Shown in pieces: positions 24,390 through 31,944 of a stretch of 37,151 bases of DNA (position 1 is its first letter; each line of letters begins with the position of its first letter). The translations under genes and the position numbers were made by a program. The notes beneath the pieces were generated by a model, which saw only the letters and a program-made list of their open reading frames with translations, did not search any database and was not told where the DNA came from. The DNA is from JABWCK01 sp043822385 (GTDB lineage: Archaea; Micrarchaeota; Micrarchaeia; Norongarragalinales; Norongarragalinaceae), in NCBI GenBank assembly GCA_043822385.1, contig JBDRBT010000008.1, positions 1 through 37,151 on the forward strand, in the 5' to 3' direction.

Positions 24390-24844
24390 TCTTTCACAAC
24401 CACGAAGGATACTTCAACAACAACGCCGTCACGCAATTTAAACGCGCGGTAATCTTCATTTACCGGGTCAATAACAAAAGCAAAGTGATAGTTCTCGTTA
24501 AAAAAGCATTCCTGAGTGCGGATATCCGTGCTAGACAAGAAACAACCAAACCCAGGATGAGAATGAACCCAGCCAACTATGTTTTTTCCTTTTAATTTGG
24601 ATGAAAGGTCTTTGAATGCGTTTCTGCTGAAGCTAACGGATACACCGGACGCCTCGTTTTCGCCGGTTATGTAGTCTTCCACAACAACGTATTGCTCGCC
24701 TTGAAAACAATAAACGCGACCAGTGAGCAAGCCAAGGGCTTCCAAACCGTTTTCTGCAGAATTTTTAAAGTGACGCAAGGCATCTTTGAACGGCGCTTCC
24801 TTAAAGTAAACTTCGTGCAACTTAACCGCCAAATAACTGGTCAA
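24386..24844 (-). CDS. Rpn11-like JAMM (MPN+) metallopeptidase, candidate deubiquitinase
   Basis: A zinc isopeptidase that would remove the ubiquitin-like protein from targets. Of 152 residues, Glu35 in GLEALGLLTG is the catalytic acid and H94-S-H96-x7-S-x2-D107 forms the zinc site. The stretch VGWVHSHPGFGCFLS followed by TDIRTQECF is strikingly close to eukaryotic Rpn11/Csn5, including the Gly-Cys turn after HPGF. The first start is TTG at 24844, which overlaps the upstream gene by 23 bases; TTG at 24820, right after GGCGGTTAAG, would also preserve the domain. Complete active site, so catalysis is expected. Confidence 0.92.
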   Translation of the reverse strand: MTSYLAVKLHEVYFKEAPFKDALRHFKNSAENGLEALGLLTGRVYCFQGEQYVVVEDYITGENEASGVSVSFSRNAFKDLSSKLKGKNIVGWVHSHPGFGCFLSSTDIRTQECFFNENYHFAFVIDPVNEDYRAFKLRDGVVVEVSFVVVKE

Positions 24845-25241
24845 AAAAGCCTTTTTTCTTTTGTTTTTTTTGTTCGTACAAACTAATTGCTTGATCTACT
24901 TTTTCGTTGGCAGTTAATTCCCTAGCTTTAAACTCATTGCGAACAGGTAAAATATCTTTAGCCGCATTTTCAGTAACTTGTGTTTTAGAGCTTAAGATTA
25001 CGGCTTGAACTGGTTTTTTTCCTTCTTGCATTGCTTTAAACGCAGCATCCCAATCCACATTGCCTTTATCTTCTGATTTTTCTTTAGGTTCCGCATCCTC
25101 CGTTTTCTTTATTGCGGTTATTACTGGTTTTTTTTCCAGTGGCTTGGTTTTAAAGACTTTTTTAGCATCTTCAGACGCAACGTCTTTTTCCGCGGACTTG
25201 GAAAAACTGTATTCTACTAAGGGTTCTTCATTGTCGCTCAT
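24822..25241 (-). CDS. Lysine-rich, probably disordered protein ending in Gly-Gly
   Basis: A 139-residue protein of unknown function. It is rich in Lys, Glu, Asp and Ala with few hydrophobic residues, so mostly unfolded, except for short helices near VDWDAAFKAMQEGKKP and NEKVDQAISLYEQ. The last residues are GFFDQLFGG, so it ends in Gly-Gly like a ubiquitin-type protein but has no visible beta-grasp fold. Start ATG at 25241 is chosen because a TATA-like element at 25267-25275 lies near 28 bases upstream (the frame extends to 25262). It heads the lower-strand operon with the JAMM and RING genes and is divergent from the ubiquitin-like gene. It may be a substrate, adaptor or carrier; no function is claimed. 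Confidence 0.7.
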   Translation of the reverse strand: MSDNEEPLVEYSFSKSAEKDVASEDAKKVFKTKPLEKKPVITAIKKTEDAEPKEKSEDKGNVDWDAAFKAMQEGKKPVQAVILSSKTQVTENAAKDILPVRNEFKARELTANEKVDQAISLYEQKKQKKKGFFDQLFGG

Positions 25242-25266
25242 GGTTCTATTACTACAACTCAAAACT

Positions 25267-25275
25267 AATATAAAA
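25267..25275. promoter_or_regulatory. Shared divergent TATA element of the ubiquitin-like cluster
   Basis: AATATAAAA on the upper strand, TTTTATATT on the lower. It lies about 28 bases before the ATG at 25241 (lower strand) and about 34-42 bases before the ATG at 25309 (upper strand, with GGTGAGG as ribosome binding site at 25297-25303). A single near-symmetric element could drive both halves of the cluster. Confidence 0.5.
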
Positions 25276-25308
25276 TTGCTTTCAGCAATAATTTAAGGTG
25301 AGGTTTAA

Positions 25309-25551
25309 ATGAGTGAATTCAATATTGTTGTTGTTCAAACTACGTCCGGCAAGGAAATAACGATTGCTGTAGAGCCAGAATACACTATTCAATCGGTTTT
25401 AGAGGTTTTAGTGGAAAACTTGCAGTTGAAGGATAGATTTATTCTAGCTACTGAAGACAATAAAATTCTCGACCCCGATACTAAAATTGCTGACGCGGGC
25501 TTGAATGAGGGCTCTAAACTCTTGTTAATTCCGGATCCTACGGGTGGTTAA
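25309..25551 (+). CDS. Ubiquitin-like protein with ready Gly-Gly end
   Basis: An 80-residue beta-grasp protein, the likely modifier of this cluster. The strand-helix pattern is that of ubiquitin: FNIVVVQTTSGKEITIAV (two strands), a central helix TIQSVLEVLVENL, FILATEDNKILDPDTKIADA (strand and ubiquitin-like turn), and GSKLLLIP ending in PDPTGG. Gly79-Gly80 are the last residues, so no proteolytic maturation is required, unlike ubiquitin precursors. Lysines at 15, 41, 52, 59 and 70 are possible chain sites. Strong ribosome binding site GGTGAGG. The E2 gene follows after 32 bases, so the two are probably one transcript. Confidence 0.9.
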   Translation: MSEFNIVVVQTTSGKEITIAVEPEYTIQSVLEVLVENLQLKDRFILATEDNKILDPDTKIADAGLNEGSKLLLIPDPTGG

Positions 25552-25583
25552 TTCTTATTTTTTCTCTTCCTATTACTTTTTCA

Positions 25584-26057
25584 ATGGAATTACCACTAGA
25601 AATTTACAAGCGCAGGCTGGAAAGCGAATACTCGCAAATGGCGTCTTCCAGCTACAAGTTTGATGTTAATGCAGATAAAAGCAAGTACGTTGTTAGTTTG
25701 CACGGGCCCGGCGTGTTCAAGCAAGGTAATAATGTGTTTAAGCGGGAAAGTCACTCTATTGAAATTGACTTAAAACGATCTTACCCGTATCCTGGCGGAG
25801 TAATGGTTTACTGGCTAACCCCTATTTTTCACCCTAATGTTCACCCTGAAGAAGGTATAGTTTGCATTCAATTAGTTAATGACTGGGCGGAATCTCAAAC
25901 CGTGTTATCAATAGTCAAAGCGTTGGAACACTTGCTAGTTCACCCTAATCCTAAAGACCCGTTAAACAAGGAGGCAGCCAAGTTTTTTGAAGAAAACCCG
26001 AAAATTTTGGAAGGCGTAATTGAAACTAAACCCAAGAAACCGAGGATAATACAATGA
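25584..26057 (+). CDS. E2-like ubiquitin-conjugating enzyme
   Basis: A 157-residue UBC-fold protein that would take the modifier from E1 onto Cys94. Landmarks are YPYPGGVMVYWLTPIFHPNV with the HPN motif at 83-85 (Asn85 helps the isopeptide reaction), GIVCIQLVNDW with Cys94 and Trp101, and LLVHPNPKDPLNKEAA at 118-132, a segment nearly the same as in eukaryotic E2s. The N-terminal helix LEIYKRRLESEY, which binds E1 and E3 in eukaryotes, is also present. The C-terminal tail is Lys/Pro-rich. The stop codon overlaps the start of the next small gene (ATGA). Confidence 0.94.
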   Translation: MELPLEIYKRRLESEYSQMASSSYKFDVNADKSKYVVSLHGPGVFKQGNNVFKRESHSIEIDLKRSYPYPGGVMVYWLTPIFHPNVHPEEGIVCIQLVNDWAESQTVLSIVKALEHLLVHPNPKDPLNKEAAKFFEENPKILEGVIETKPKKPRIIQ

Positions 26058-26173
26058 AGAAGCCTAGAATATTGTTGGTTAAAGAATTAGTGTTTGAAGA
26101 AAAATCACCCCCTGGTGGCGAAACAATAATTGAATTTGTTCCAGGCAAGGGTTTTCTTAAGGAAAAAATCTAG
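26054..26173 (+). CDS. 39-aa protein coupled to the E2 gene
   Basis: ATG at 26054 overlaps the E2 stop in ATGA, the hallmark of translational coupling. The peptide begins MKKPRILLVKELVFEEK, has an internal PPGGE at about residues 19-23 and ends FVPGKGFLKEKI, with TAG at 26171-26173. The N-terminal KKPRI repeats the sequence KKPRII at the E2 C-terminus, so a short local duplication is possible. It overlaps the helicase stop on the other strand by 4 bases. Not recognised; may be an accessory factor of the ubiquitin-type system. Confidence 0.6.
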   Translation: MKKPRILLVKELVFEEKSPPGGETIIEFVPGKGFLKEKI

Positions 26174-28848
26174 ATTTTCCAGTATTTTTTAGTACGCATG
26201 AAGGTTTTTTGCGCTTCAAGTAAGTCCATGTAAAAAACTTCTTCGTTTTTATGCAAGCGTGATAAAACGCGGGCAGCGTTTTCCGAGCCAACGCCGTAAG
26301 TTTCTAACGCAATTAACGCTTTTTTTCCGTAAGCCGACACTAAAGAAGCTATTCTTGTGCTTTCTTTCGCGCTTGCTTTTTCAGGGTAAACTCTTTTTGA
26401 CTCGCAGTAAAAACAAACGGGAGTTTTTTCACTCAATAACTCGTAAACAAAGGTTTTATTGCAGAAAGAGCATTTTAATCGCACGCGGCGTTCTTGCAGG
26501 TCTTTCTTGAAAGCAGCAATTACTTGTTGAGTAGGTTCTGCAGGAACAAATAATTCAGCAAAACCCCCGAAACCAAAAAAGTTTTGCGCTAAAGGACTCC
26601 ACTTAGTAGTTTCAATAAAGGTTTTTTCTCTCAACAAAATTTTTTCTGCAGTAATTAAATCAAAATAGTCTTGTTTTAATTCTGAGAGTGCTTCTTTTTG
26701 AATTACTGTGCCTTCGAAAGCGCGCGCAATGCGTTTTAAACTAACGCCGGAATAATCCGCGGTTTTCTTTATTGCACCGAAACGTTTGGCTACTTGAGAA
26801 AACAAGCGATAGTAAAGAAACGTGTTTTTCAAGGAAGCGTCCAGCACTTTGTTTAAATCCATTTTAGACGCGGTTTCAAGCAACAAACTTATTTTTTCTT
26901 TGCTTGCTTTTCGCGGGAACTCAAACAATACGCCGTAAGAATTAGCTACGGTTTTGATTCCCGAACCCAAGTTAGAAGAAAAAAACGCGCCTAGAACGCG
27001 TGCAAGCGATTCGTTAGTTTTGTTGCCTGCAAAAGAGTGCATTAACATTAGTCGGTCATTGATTTCGAAAACAGTGTTTTTAGGTTCAAACGCGGTTCGT
27101 TGTTCTTTAATGAAGGCGTGAAGTACTAACGCGGTTTCTGCATTACAGTATTTTTCAATCAAATCCTGATTTAAATTCAGGAAGAAGGATTGCACTAAAG
27201 CAGTTGTTTTTAATTCAACAGGTATTTCTTGACCAACCCAATCGGGGATGGCTGCAGCAAAGTCTTCAATTGGTTCTACAATAATTTGAGTGTCTTCAAT
27301 TGAAAGGGTTTTCCAAGCACGGCCGCGAGTAATAAAAGATTGACCCTCGTTGACGTATTCTGAAACAAACGCTTCATCTAGAACACCGACATTTTTTCGC
27401 GTGTTAGCGTCTTTAACAAAAAAACGTTTTGAATCAGGAATCGTTGACACGTTTTCATAGTAATAAAATTTGGTTCGGTTGTTTCTGGAAAAAAACACGC
27501 CATCAAAAAAGATTGTGCCCAAGGAATGCATTTGGCGTAAGACGCTTTCAAGTTCTTCTTTAGTTAAGTCAGTAAAAGGCAGTGCGCTTTTAACTATCGC
27601 AAACGCACTTGTAACTGAAACGCTTTCTTTTTCCATTGCTAAACCAGCTAGGTTTTGGGCTAATACGTCTAAAGATTTTTCTTGTAGGGTTAAATCTTCA
27701 AGGCTTCCGTTTAATGCTCGGTGTGTTAAAGCAATTGCTTCCAAGGCGTCTAAAGCGTCAGTAGAAATAATAACGCCTTTAGGGCTGCCAGTAAGTGTGT
27801 GGCCGCTTCTACCTACTCTTTGAAGCAAGCGAGAGGCTTGTCTTGGTGAAACGTATTGAATAACTAAGTCAATAGCTCCAACATCTATTCCTAACTCTAA
27901 GCTAGAAGTGCAAATAATTGCTTTTAGCTTGCTTACGTCTTTCTTGAATTCTGTTTCAACTTCAAGCCTGCTTTCTTTAGATAAGGAGGAATGATGAACC
28001 GCAATGCTTTCGCGCGCATTAGGAACTTGCATTAACAATGACGCTAGACTCTCAGCAGTATACCGCGTGTTTACAAATATTAGTGCACGACCGTGATTGT
28101 CAAGCAAGGAAAGTATTTCATTCAAACGCGAGCTTGTTTCCTTGCTTAAACCAAGAAATTGCGCGGGTTTAGAGGGAATTAAAATTTTTAAAGAAATTTT
28201 TTTCGGTAAAGCGATTTTAACGATTTGTGTTTCAGGGCCTAAAAAAGACGCGACTAGTGCTTCGTTTCCTACAGTAGCTGACAAACCAACTACTTGAAAA
28301 CTAGCTTTTTGTTTTAACCTAGCTATACCCAGAGAGAGTTGAGCGCCTCTTTTTGAATCTATTAACTCATGCACTTCATCAACAACTACAAACTCTAGGT
28401 TTTTCAGCGAATCAGAGAGTTTAGGCGCAATTAACAAAGACTGTAGGGTTTCAGGTGTAGTAATTAGGAAATTAGGCGGTAAGTCTCTTTGTTTAGCTCG
28501 TTGAGAAGACGGAGTGTCGCCGTGCCTAACGCTAATAGTTATTCCAAGTAATTTACACCAAAACTCTAACCGCGTCATTAAATCCCGATTCAAAGCACGC
28601 AAGGGCGTAATATACAAAGCTTGAATTCCTAGTAAGCCAGGGTTCTTTTTTTTCGCGTCAAGAATGCGGGATAAAATAGGCAGCACTGCTGCTTCAGTTT
28701 TACCTGCGCCAGTTGGTGCAATTAACAAAACGTCTTTTTTTTCGCTGATTATTGGAATTGTTTGAAGTTGAGCTTCGCTAAGGCCTTGAAAGCCTTTTGT
28801 TTTCAGTAAAGACATTACTTCCGGATTTAGCAAAAAAACAACACCCAA
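26170..28848 (-). CDS. lhr: Lhr-family superfamily 2 helicase
   Basis: A large ATP-driven DNA or DNA/RNA helicase of the Lhr family, active in repair and replication restart. About 890 residues. Motif I APTGAGKTEAAVLP, Ia TPLRALNRDL, the TTPETLQSLL motif, DEVHEL (motif II), LSATVG (motif III), FVNTRYTAESLA (motif IV) and QRVGRSGH (motif VI) are all present. The Lhr winged helix and core domains follow, and a four-Cys zinc site CSFCNKT/CFYCESK lies near the C-terminus. The start is uncertain: the frame opens with TTG at 28848; TTG at 28833 (LNPEV) or ATG at 28815 are alternatives. It converges on the E2-coupled microgene. Confidence 0.93.
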   Translation of the reverse strand: MGVVFLLNPEVMSLLKTKGFQGLSEAQLQTIPIISEKKDVLLIAPTGAGKTEAAVLPILSRILDAKKKNPGLLGIQALYITPLRALNRDLMTRLEFWCKLLGITISVRHGDTPSSQRAKQRDLPPNFLITTPETLQSLLIAPKLSDSLKNLEFVVVDEVHELIDSKRGAQLSLGIARLKQKASFQVVGLSATVGNEALVASFLGPETQIVKIALPKKISLKILIPSKPAQFLGLSKETSSRLNEILSLLDNHGRALIFVNTRYTAESLASLLMQVPNARESIAVHHSSLSKESRLEVETEFKKDVSKLKAIICTSSLELGIDVGAIDLVIQYVSPRQASRLLQRVGRSGHTLTGSPKGVIISTDALDALEAIALTHRALNGSLEDLTLQEKSLDVLAQNLAGLAMEKESVSVTSAFAIVKSALPFTDLTKEELESVLRQMHSLGTIFFDGVFFSRNNRTKFYYYENVSTIPDSKRFFVKDANTRKNVGVLDEAFVSEYVNEGQSFITRGRAWKTLSIEDTQIIVEPIEDFAAAIPDWVGQEIPVELKTTALVQSFFLNLNQDLIEKYCNAETALVLHAFIKEQRTAFEPKNTVFEINDRLMLMHSFAGNKTNESLARVLGAFFSSNLGSGIKTVANSYGVLFEFPRKASKEKISLLLETASKMDLNKVLDASLKNTFLYYRLFSQVAKRFGAIKKTADYSGVSLKRIARAFEGTVIQKEALSELKQDYFDLITAEKILLREKTFIETTKWSPLAQNFFGFGGFAELFVPAEPTQQVIAAFKKDLQERRVRLKCSFCNKTFVYELLSEKTPVCFYCESKRVYPEKASAKESTRIASLVSAYGKKALIALETYGVGSENAARVLSRLHKNEEVFYMDLLEAQKTFMRTKKYWKI

Positions 28849-28869
28849 CTAGAAATTAAATGCAAGGCA

Positions 28870-29025
28870 TTATGCAGTAAAGAATAAAACAAAAAATAAA
28901 ATAATTACTAAAAACCAGAGTAGTACCGACACTACCATTGCACCGAACAACGCCTCGAATAAGGAATAACAACCGATTATGAAGGAATTCCACAACCCGT
29001 CAATAAAATCAGATAAAGAACTCAT
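28870..29025 (-). CDS. 51-aa single-pass or hairpin membrane protein
   Basis: ATG at 29025 follows directly on the TAA of the zinc-ribbon gene, with GGTGG 4 bases upstream as a ribosome binding site, so translation is coupled. The peptide begins MSSLSDFIDGLWNSFIIG and continues into a long hydrophobic helix VVSVLLWFLVIILFFVLFF near the C-terminus. It is almost certainly membrane-embedded. Function unknown. Confidence 0.65.
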   Translation of the reverse strand: MSSLSDFIDGLWNSFIIGCYSLFEALFGAMVVSVLLWFLVIILFFVLFFTA

Positions 29026-29343
29026 TTAACCACCAGATCGCGGCAGGGAATAAATTTCTCCACAAGAATTGCAAATTTTTTCTCTGTGTTTATAATCATT
29101 CTTGAAGTCAATACCGCCGCATTTTGCGCATTGTTTCACGTCACGGCTAGCGTGATAACTCTTCCAAGCATTTTTAGTGTCGCCGTAAACAATTCCTTTA
29201 GTGGTATAAAATTTTTGAACGCCGGTGTTTGAAACGCTTTTTTCTTCTTTTTTTTCTGTGTGTTTACTGCTGCACCTAGGGCACGTGGTTTGGTCGTCAC
29301 TAGCTTCAAAAATGTGTCTGCAGTTCTTACAGAAAAAAGTCAT
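29026..29343 (-). CDS. Two-zinc-ribbon protein ending in Gly-Gly
   Basis: A 105-residue protein with an N-terminal zinc ribbon (FFCKNCRHIF with CPRC 15 residues later) and a C-terminal one (CAKCGGIDF with CNSCGEIY). The basic linker between them has many Lys and Ser. The last residues are SLPRSGG. Zinc ribbons of this kind bind nucleic acids or proteins. Coupled to the following 51-aa membrane protein gene, it may form a soluble-membrane pair. Role unknown. Confidence 0.75.
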   Translation of the reverse strand: MTFFCKNCRHIFEASDDQTTCPRCSSKHTEKKEEKSVSNTGVQKFYTTKGIVYGDTKNAWKSYHASRDVKQCAKCGGIDFKNDYKHREKICNSCGEIYSLPRSGG

Positions 29344-29414
29344 GTGAGTATCTTGCTATCCATTAAATAAAAACCCTTTTTTATTAACAACCTAACCGTA
29401 ATTCTTGAGATAAA

Positions 29415-30617
29415 ATGATTATACGTGAAATTAAAGCGCGGCAAGTGCTTGACTCGCGTGGAACCCCTACAATTGAAGCGGAAGTAAATGGTTTTAGGGC
29501 AATAGCTCCCTCCGGAGCTAGTGTTGGTGCTAGTGAAGTAAAAGAGCTGCGCGACAACAAAAAAGCGTTTTTTGGTAAATCCGTGTCCAAGGCGGTTGAC
29601 AAAGCAAGAAAACTCGCGTTAAAACTAGAAAGCAAGAATTTTTCGTCTATTCTTGAATTTGATGAATTTCTTAAGAAAGAAGGTAAAAATAAGCTAGGAG
29701 GAAACACGACTATTGCGTTAAGTACTGCGTTTTGTAAAGCATTTGCTGCAAATCAAGGAATTAGTACGCAGGAAGTAATTGCAGTGAACGCGTTTGGCCG
29801 CGCTAGATTGCCTTGTCCTGCAGCTAACTTAATTAATGGGGGTTTACACGCAAACAACGGCTTATTTATTCAAGAACACTTGTTGTTTCCTTTTAAAACA
29901 AAAACTTTTTTTGAAGCCACTCAATGCGTTGCTGAAGTTTATCACGAATTAAAGAAAATAATTCAAAAAAAATACAACAACACGGGAATCGGGGATGAAG
30001 GCGGTTTTGCACCGCGGCTCAAATCCCCTAAAGACGCATTTAAATTAATTGAAAAGGCAGTTGAAGAAACAGGCTGGAGTAAAAAAGTATTTTTAGGCGT
30101 GGATTGCGCTGCCTCGTCTTTCTGGAAAAACAACAAATATGCGTTTCACGGAAAACGCTTGAGTACAGAAAAATTAAAGGAAGAATATGAGGAATTAAGC
30201 AAGGAATTTAAAATAAAATATTTTGAGGACCCTTTTCAAGAAAACGATTTTAGTGCTTTTGCTGCATTTATGGATGGAAAAAAGCTAGTTGTAGGGGACG
30301 ATCTTACAGTAACAAACAAGGACTTAATTAAAAAAGCGGTTGAAGAACACGCAATTAAGGGGGTAATAATTAAACCTAATCAAATTGGTTTAGTTACTGA
30401 AGCTATTGATGCTAGTAAAGAAGCTAGAAAAGCTGGTTTAATTTTAACTGCTTCACACCGGTCTGGTGATTCTGAAGATTTTTTCTTGAGTGACTTTTCT
30501 AGTGGGTTGAGTGTAGAGTTTTTGAAGCTTGGCGCTCCAGTTAGGGGGGAAAGAACCGCTAAATATAATGAGTTATTAAGGTTAGAGGAAGCCGGGACCC
30601 CTTACTTCCACTATTAA
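29415..30617 (+). CDS. eno: Enolase
   Basis: Interconverts 2-phosphoglycerate and phosphoenolpyruvate in glycolysis and gluconeogenesis. The 400 residues are on the short side for the family. Features include SGASVGASEVKELRD near residue 33, a metal-site and acid/base region GIGDEGGFAPR near 189, VGDDLTVTNK, the catalytic Lys in VIIKPNQIGL near 325 and the SHRSGDSEDFF loop. All catalytic residues appear present. No other glycolytic gene is nearby, which is typical in archaea. Confidence 0.95.
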   Translation: MIIREIKARQVLDSRGTPTIEAEVNGFRAIAPSGASVGASEVKELRDNKKAFFGKSVSKAVDKARKLALKLESKNFSSILEFDEFLKKEGKNKLGGNTTIALSTAFCKAFAANQGISTQEVIAVNAFGRARLPCPAANLINGGLHANNGLFIQEHLLFPFKTKTFFEATQCVAEVYHELKKIIQKKYNNTGIGDEGGFAPRLKSPKDAFKLIEKAVEETGWSKKVFLGVDCAASSFWKNNKYAFHGKRLSTEKLKEEYEELSKEFKIKYFEDPFQENDFSAFAAFMDGKKLVVGDDLTVTNKDLIKKAVEEHAIKGVIIKPNQIGLVTEAIDASKEARKAGLILTASHRSGDSEDFFLSDFSSGLSVEFLKLGAPVRGERTAKYNELLRLEEAGTPYFHY

Positions 30618-30650
30618 TATTAATAATTTTAAATAATTTTAATTGATTTA

Positions 30651-31028
30651 ATGATAGAAACTAATTATAAAGACCAAAAAAAGAAGTCGTTTGCTTATTT
30701 TAAAGTAAATAAAGAAGATTTTTTGAAAATCAATTCAAATCAATATACTTTATACGATTTTATTACTAATTGTTTTTCTTTTTCAAGAACCAAGAAAGAC
30801 ATAACCATGCAATTATTACTGGAATTAAGGGGCGGCCCTAAATCGTTCAAGGAAATGCAAATTAAACTTAATTTAAAGAAGAGTACTTTGTTTTTGTTAG
30901 TTACTGCTTTAACGAAAAGCGGGTTGATTGAATATGAAGGAAAAAAGTCTTTAATTTCTCTTTCACCTATTTTTTCTGAAGTATTGAAAAAATACGCTGA
31001 ATGGTGGGTTTCTTGGGTTGAAGAATAG
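30651..31028 (+). CDS. Winged-helix transcriptional regulator
   Basis: A 125-residue, basic protein. The core, MQLLLELRGGPKSFKEMQIK then KKSTLFLLVTALTKSGLIEY, is a helix-turn-helix followed by a wing, as in MarR/ArsR-like archaeal regulators. The N-terminal part is basic and aromatic-rich. No ligand site (Cys pair) is seen. It follows enolase by 33 bases and may be co-transcribed. Confidence 0.75.
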   Translation: MIETNYKDQKKKSFAYFKVNKEDFLKINSNQYTLYDFITNCFSFSRTKKDITMQLLLELRGGPKSFKEMQIKLNLKKSTLFLLVTALTKSGLIEYEGKKSLISLSPIFSEVLKKYAEWWVSWVEE

Positions 31029-31096
31029 TCTTTTTAAAGTATTTATGCAATTAAGTGTTTAATTCGTGTTTTTTGTGTTTTAATAGGGTGTAAAAA

Positions 31097-31498
31097 ATGG
31101 GCATTTTTGACTTATTTGGTAAAAAGCCAGTTGTTGGTGACGCAATTTATTCTTTAGCTTGTGCTTTTCATCCTTTTCGCTTGTATTCTAGAAAAAACGA
31201 CGGAGTTGACTTGGAAATAACTCTTTTTGTTAACTCTGACGCGCCAATGCTTACTTCTGTTGTTGTAGTTGTGCCTAAACAACTTGGTTTAGATAAGACG
31301 GGGTTGATTCAACAACGCGAGTTCAAGTTAGGTGAAATGCAACCTGGTACCCAAAAGAGCTTGGTTGTGCCCGTTTACAGCACGTCTAAGAGCGAGCCGG
31401 GTGATTATCCTGTGAAGGTGTTTGCTATTTCTCATTATTTGGATTACGGTCATGTTTTGAATGAAGTAAGGAGGGATTTAAGAATAAGGGTAGAGTAA
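31097..31498 (+). CDS. Hypothetical beta-rich protein, 133 aa
   Basis: Not recognised. The protein begins MGIFDLFGKKPVVGD, a short amphipathic start, and then alternates strands and turns (DLEITLFVNSD, LTSVVVVVPK, KSLVVPVYST, DYPVKVFAISHY). This fits a small immunoglobulin-like or beta-sandwich fold in the cytoplasm. GGGTG at 31086-31090 serves as ribosome binding site. It lies upstream of the PRC-barrel gene. Confidence 0.65.
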   Translation: MGIFDLFGKKPVVGDAIYSLACAFHPFRLYSRKNDGVDLEITLFVNSDAPMLTSVVVVVPKQLGLDKTGLIQQREFKLGEMQPGTQKSLVVPVYSTSKSEPGDYPVKVFAISHYLDYGHVLNEVRRDLRIRVE

Positions 31499-31558
31499 AC
31501 AATTTTATTCTTTACTAACTTACTTTATTCTAGGTTTTTTTAGTAATAGGTGATATAT

Positions 31559-31879
31559 ATGGCGACGAAAATTTCTCAATTAATCGGAATGGATATTTTT
31601 ACTGACGATGCGGTTCCAGTAGGTAAAGTGTATGATGTTATTATTGACTTGCAAAAAGGCGAGGTAGTTCGCTTGACTTTAGAGCCAATTCGTGCTTCAA
31701 GCAAGGACGAGGCAAAGCGCGTTTTCCGTGAGAAAACCGTGATGTACAAGTCTGTAAAGGCAGTTAACAAGATTGTGATTATTTCTTCTACTCAAAGAGT
31801 TTTTGACGAAGAGGAAGAACCAGCACCAGAAACAAACAAACCAATGCCGTTCTCATACAAATACAAACGCGGCATGTAG
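31559..31879 (+). CDS. PRC-barrel domain protein
   Basis: A 106-residue protein with one PRC-barrel (ISQLIGMDIFTDDAVPVGKV then VIIDLQKGEVVRLTLE), the fold found in photosynthetic reaction-centre subunit H, RimM and a group of archaeal proteins thought to bind RNA or other proteins. The C-terminal tail is basic and likely flexible. TAGGTGA at 31547-31553 is the ribosome binding site for the ATG at 31559, which is therefore preferred over the in-frame GTG at 31550. Confidence 0.82.
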   Translation: MATKISQLIGMDIFTDDAVPVGKVYDVIIDLQKGEVVRLTLEPIRASSKDEAKRVFREKTVMYKSVKAVNKIVIISSTQRVFDEEEEPAPETNKPMPFSYKYKRGM

Positions 31880-31944
31880 GTTTGCCTTTTAGTTTTTCTA
31901 ATTGCTTGCAGACTGGAGTGTAATGCTACGACTTAAAAGTATAT

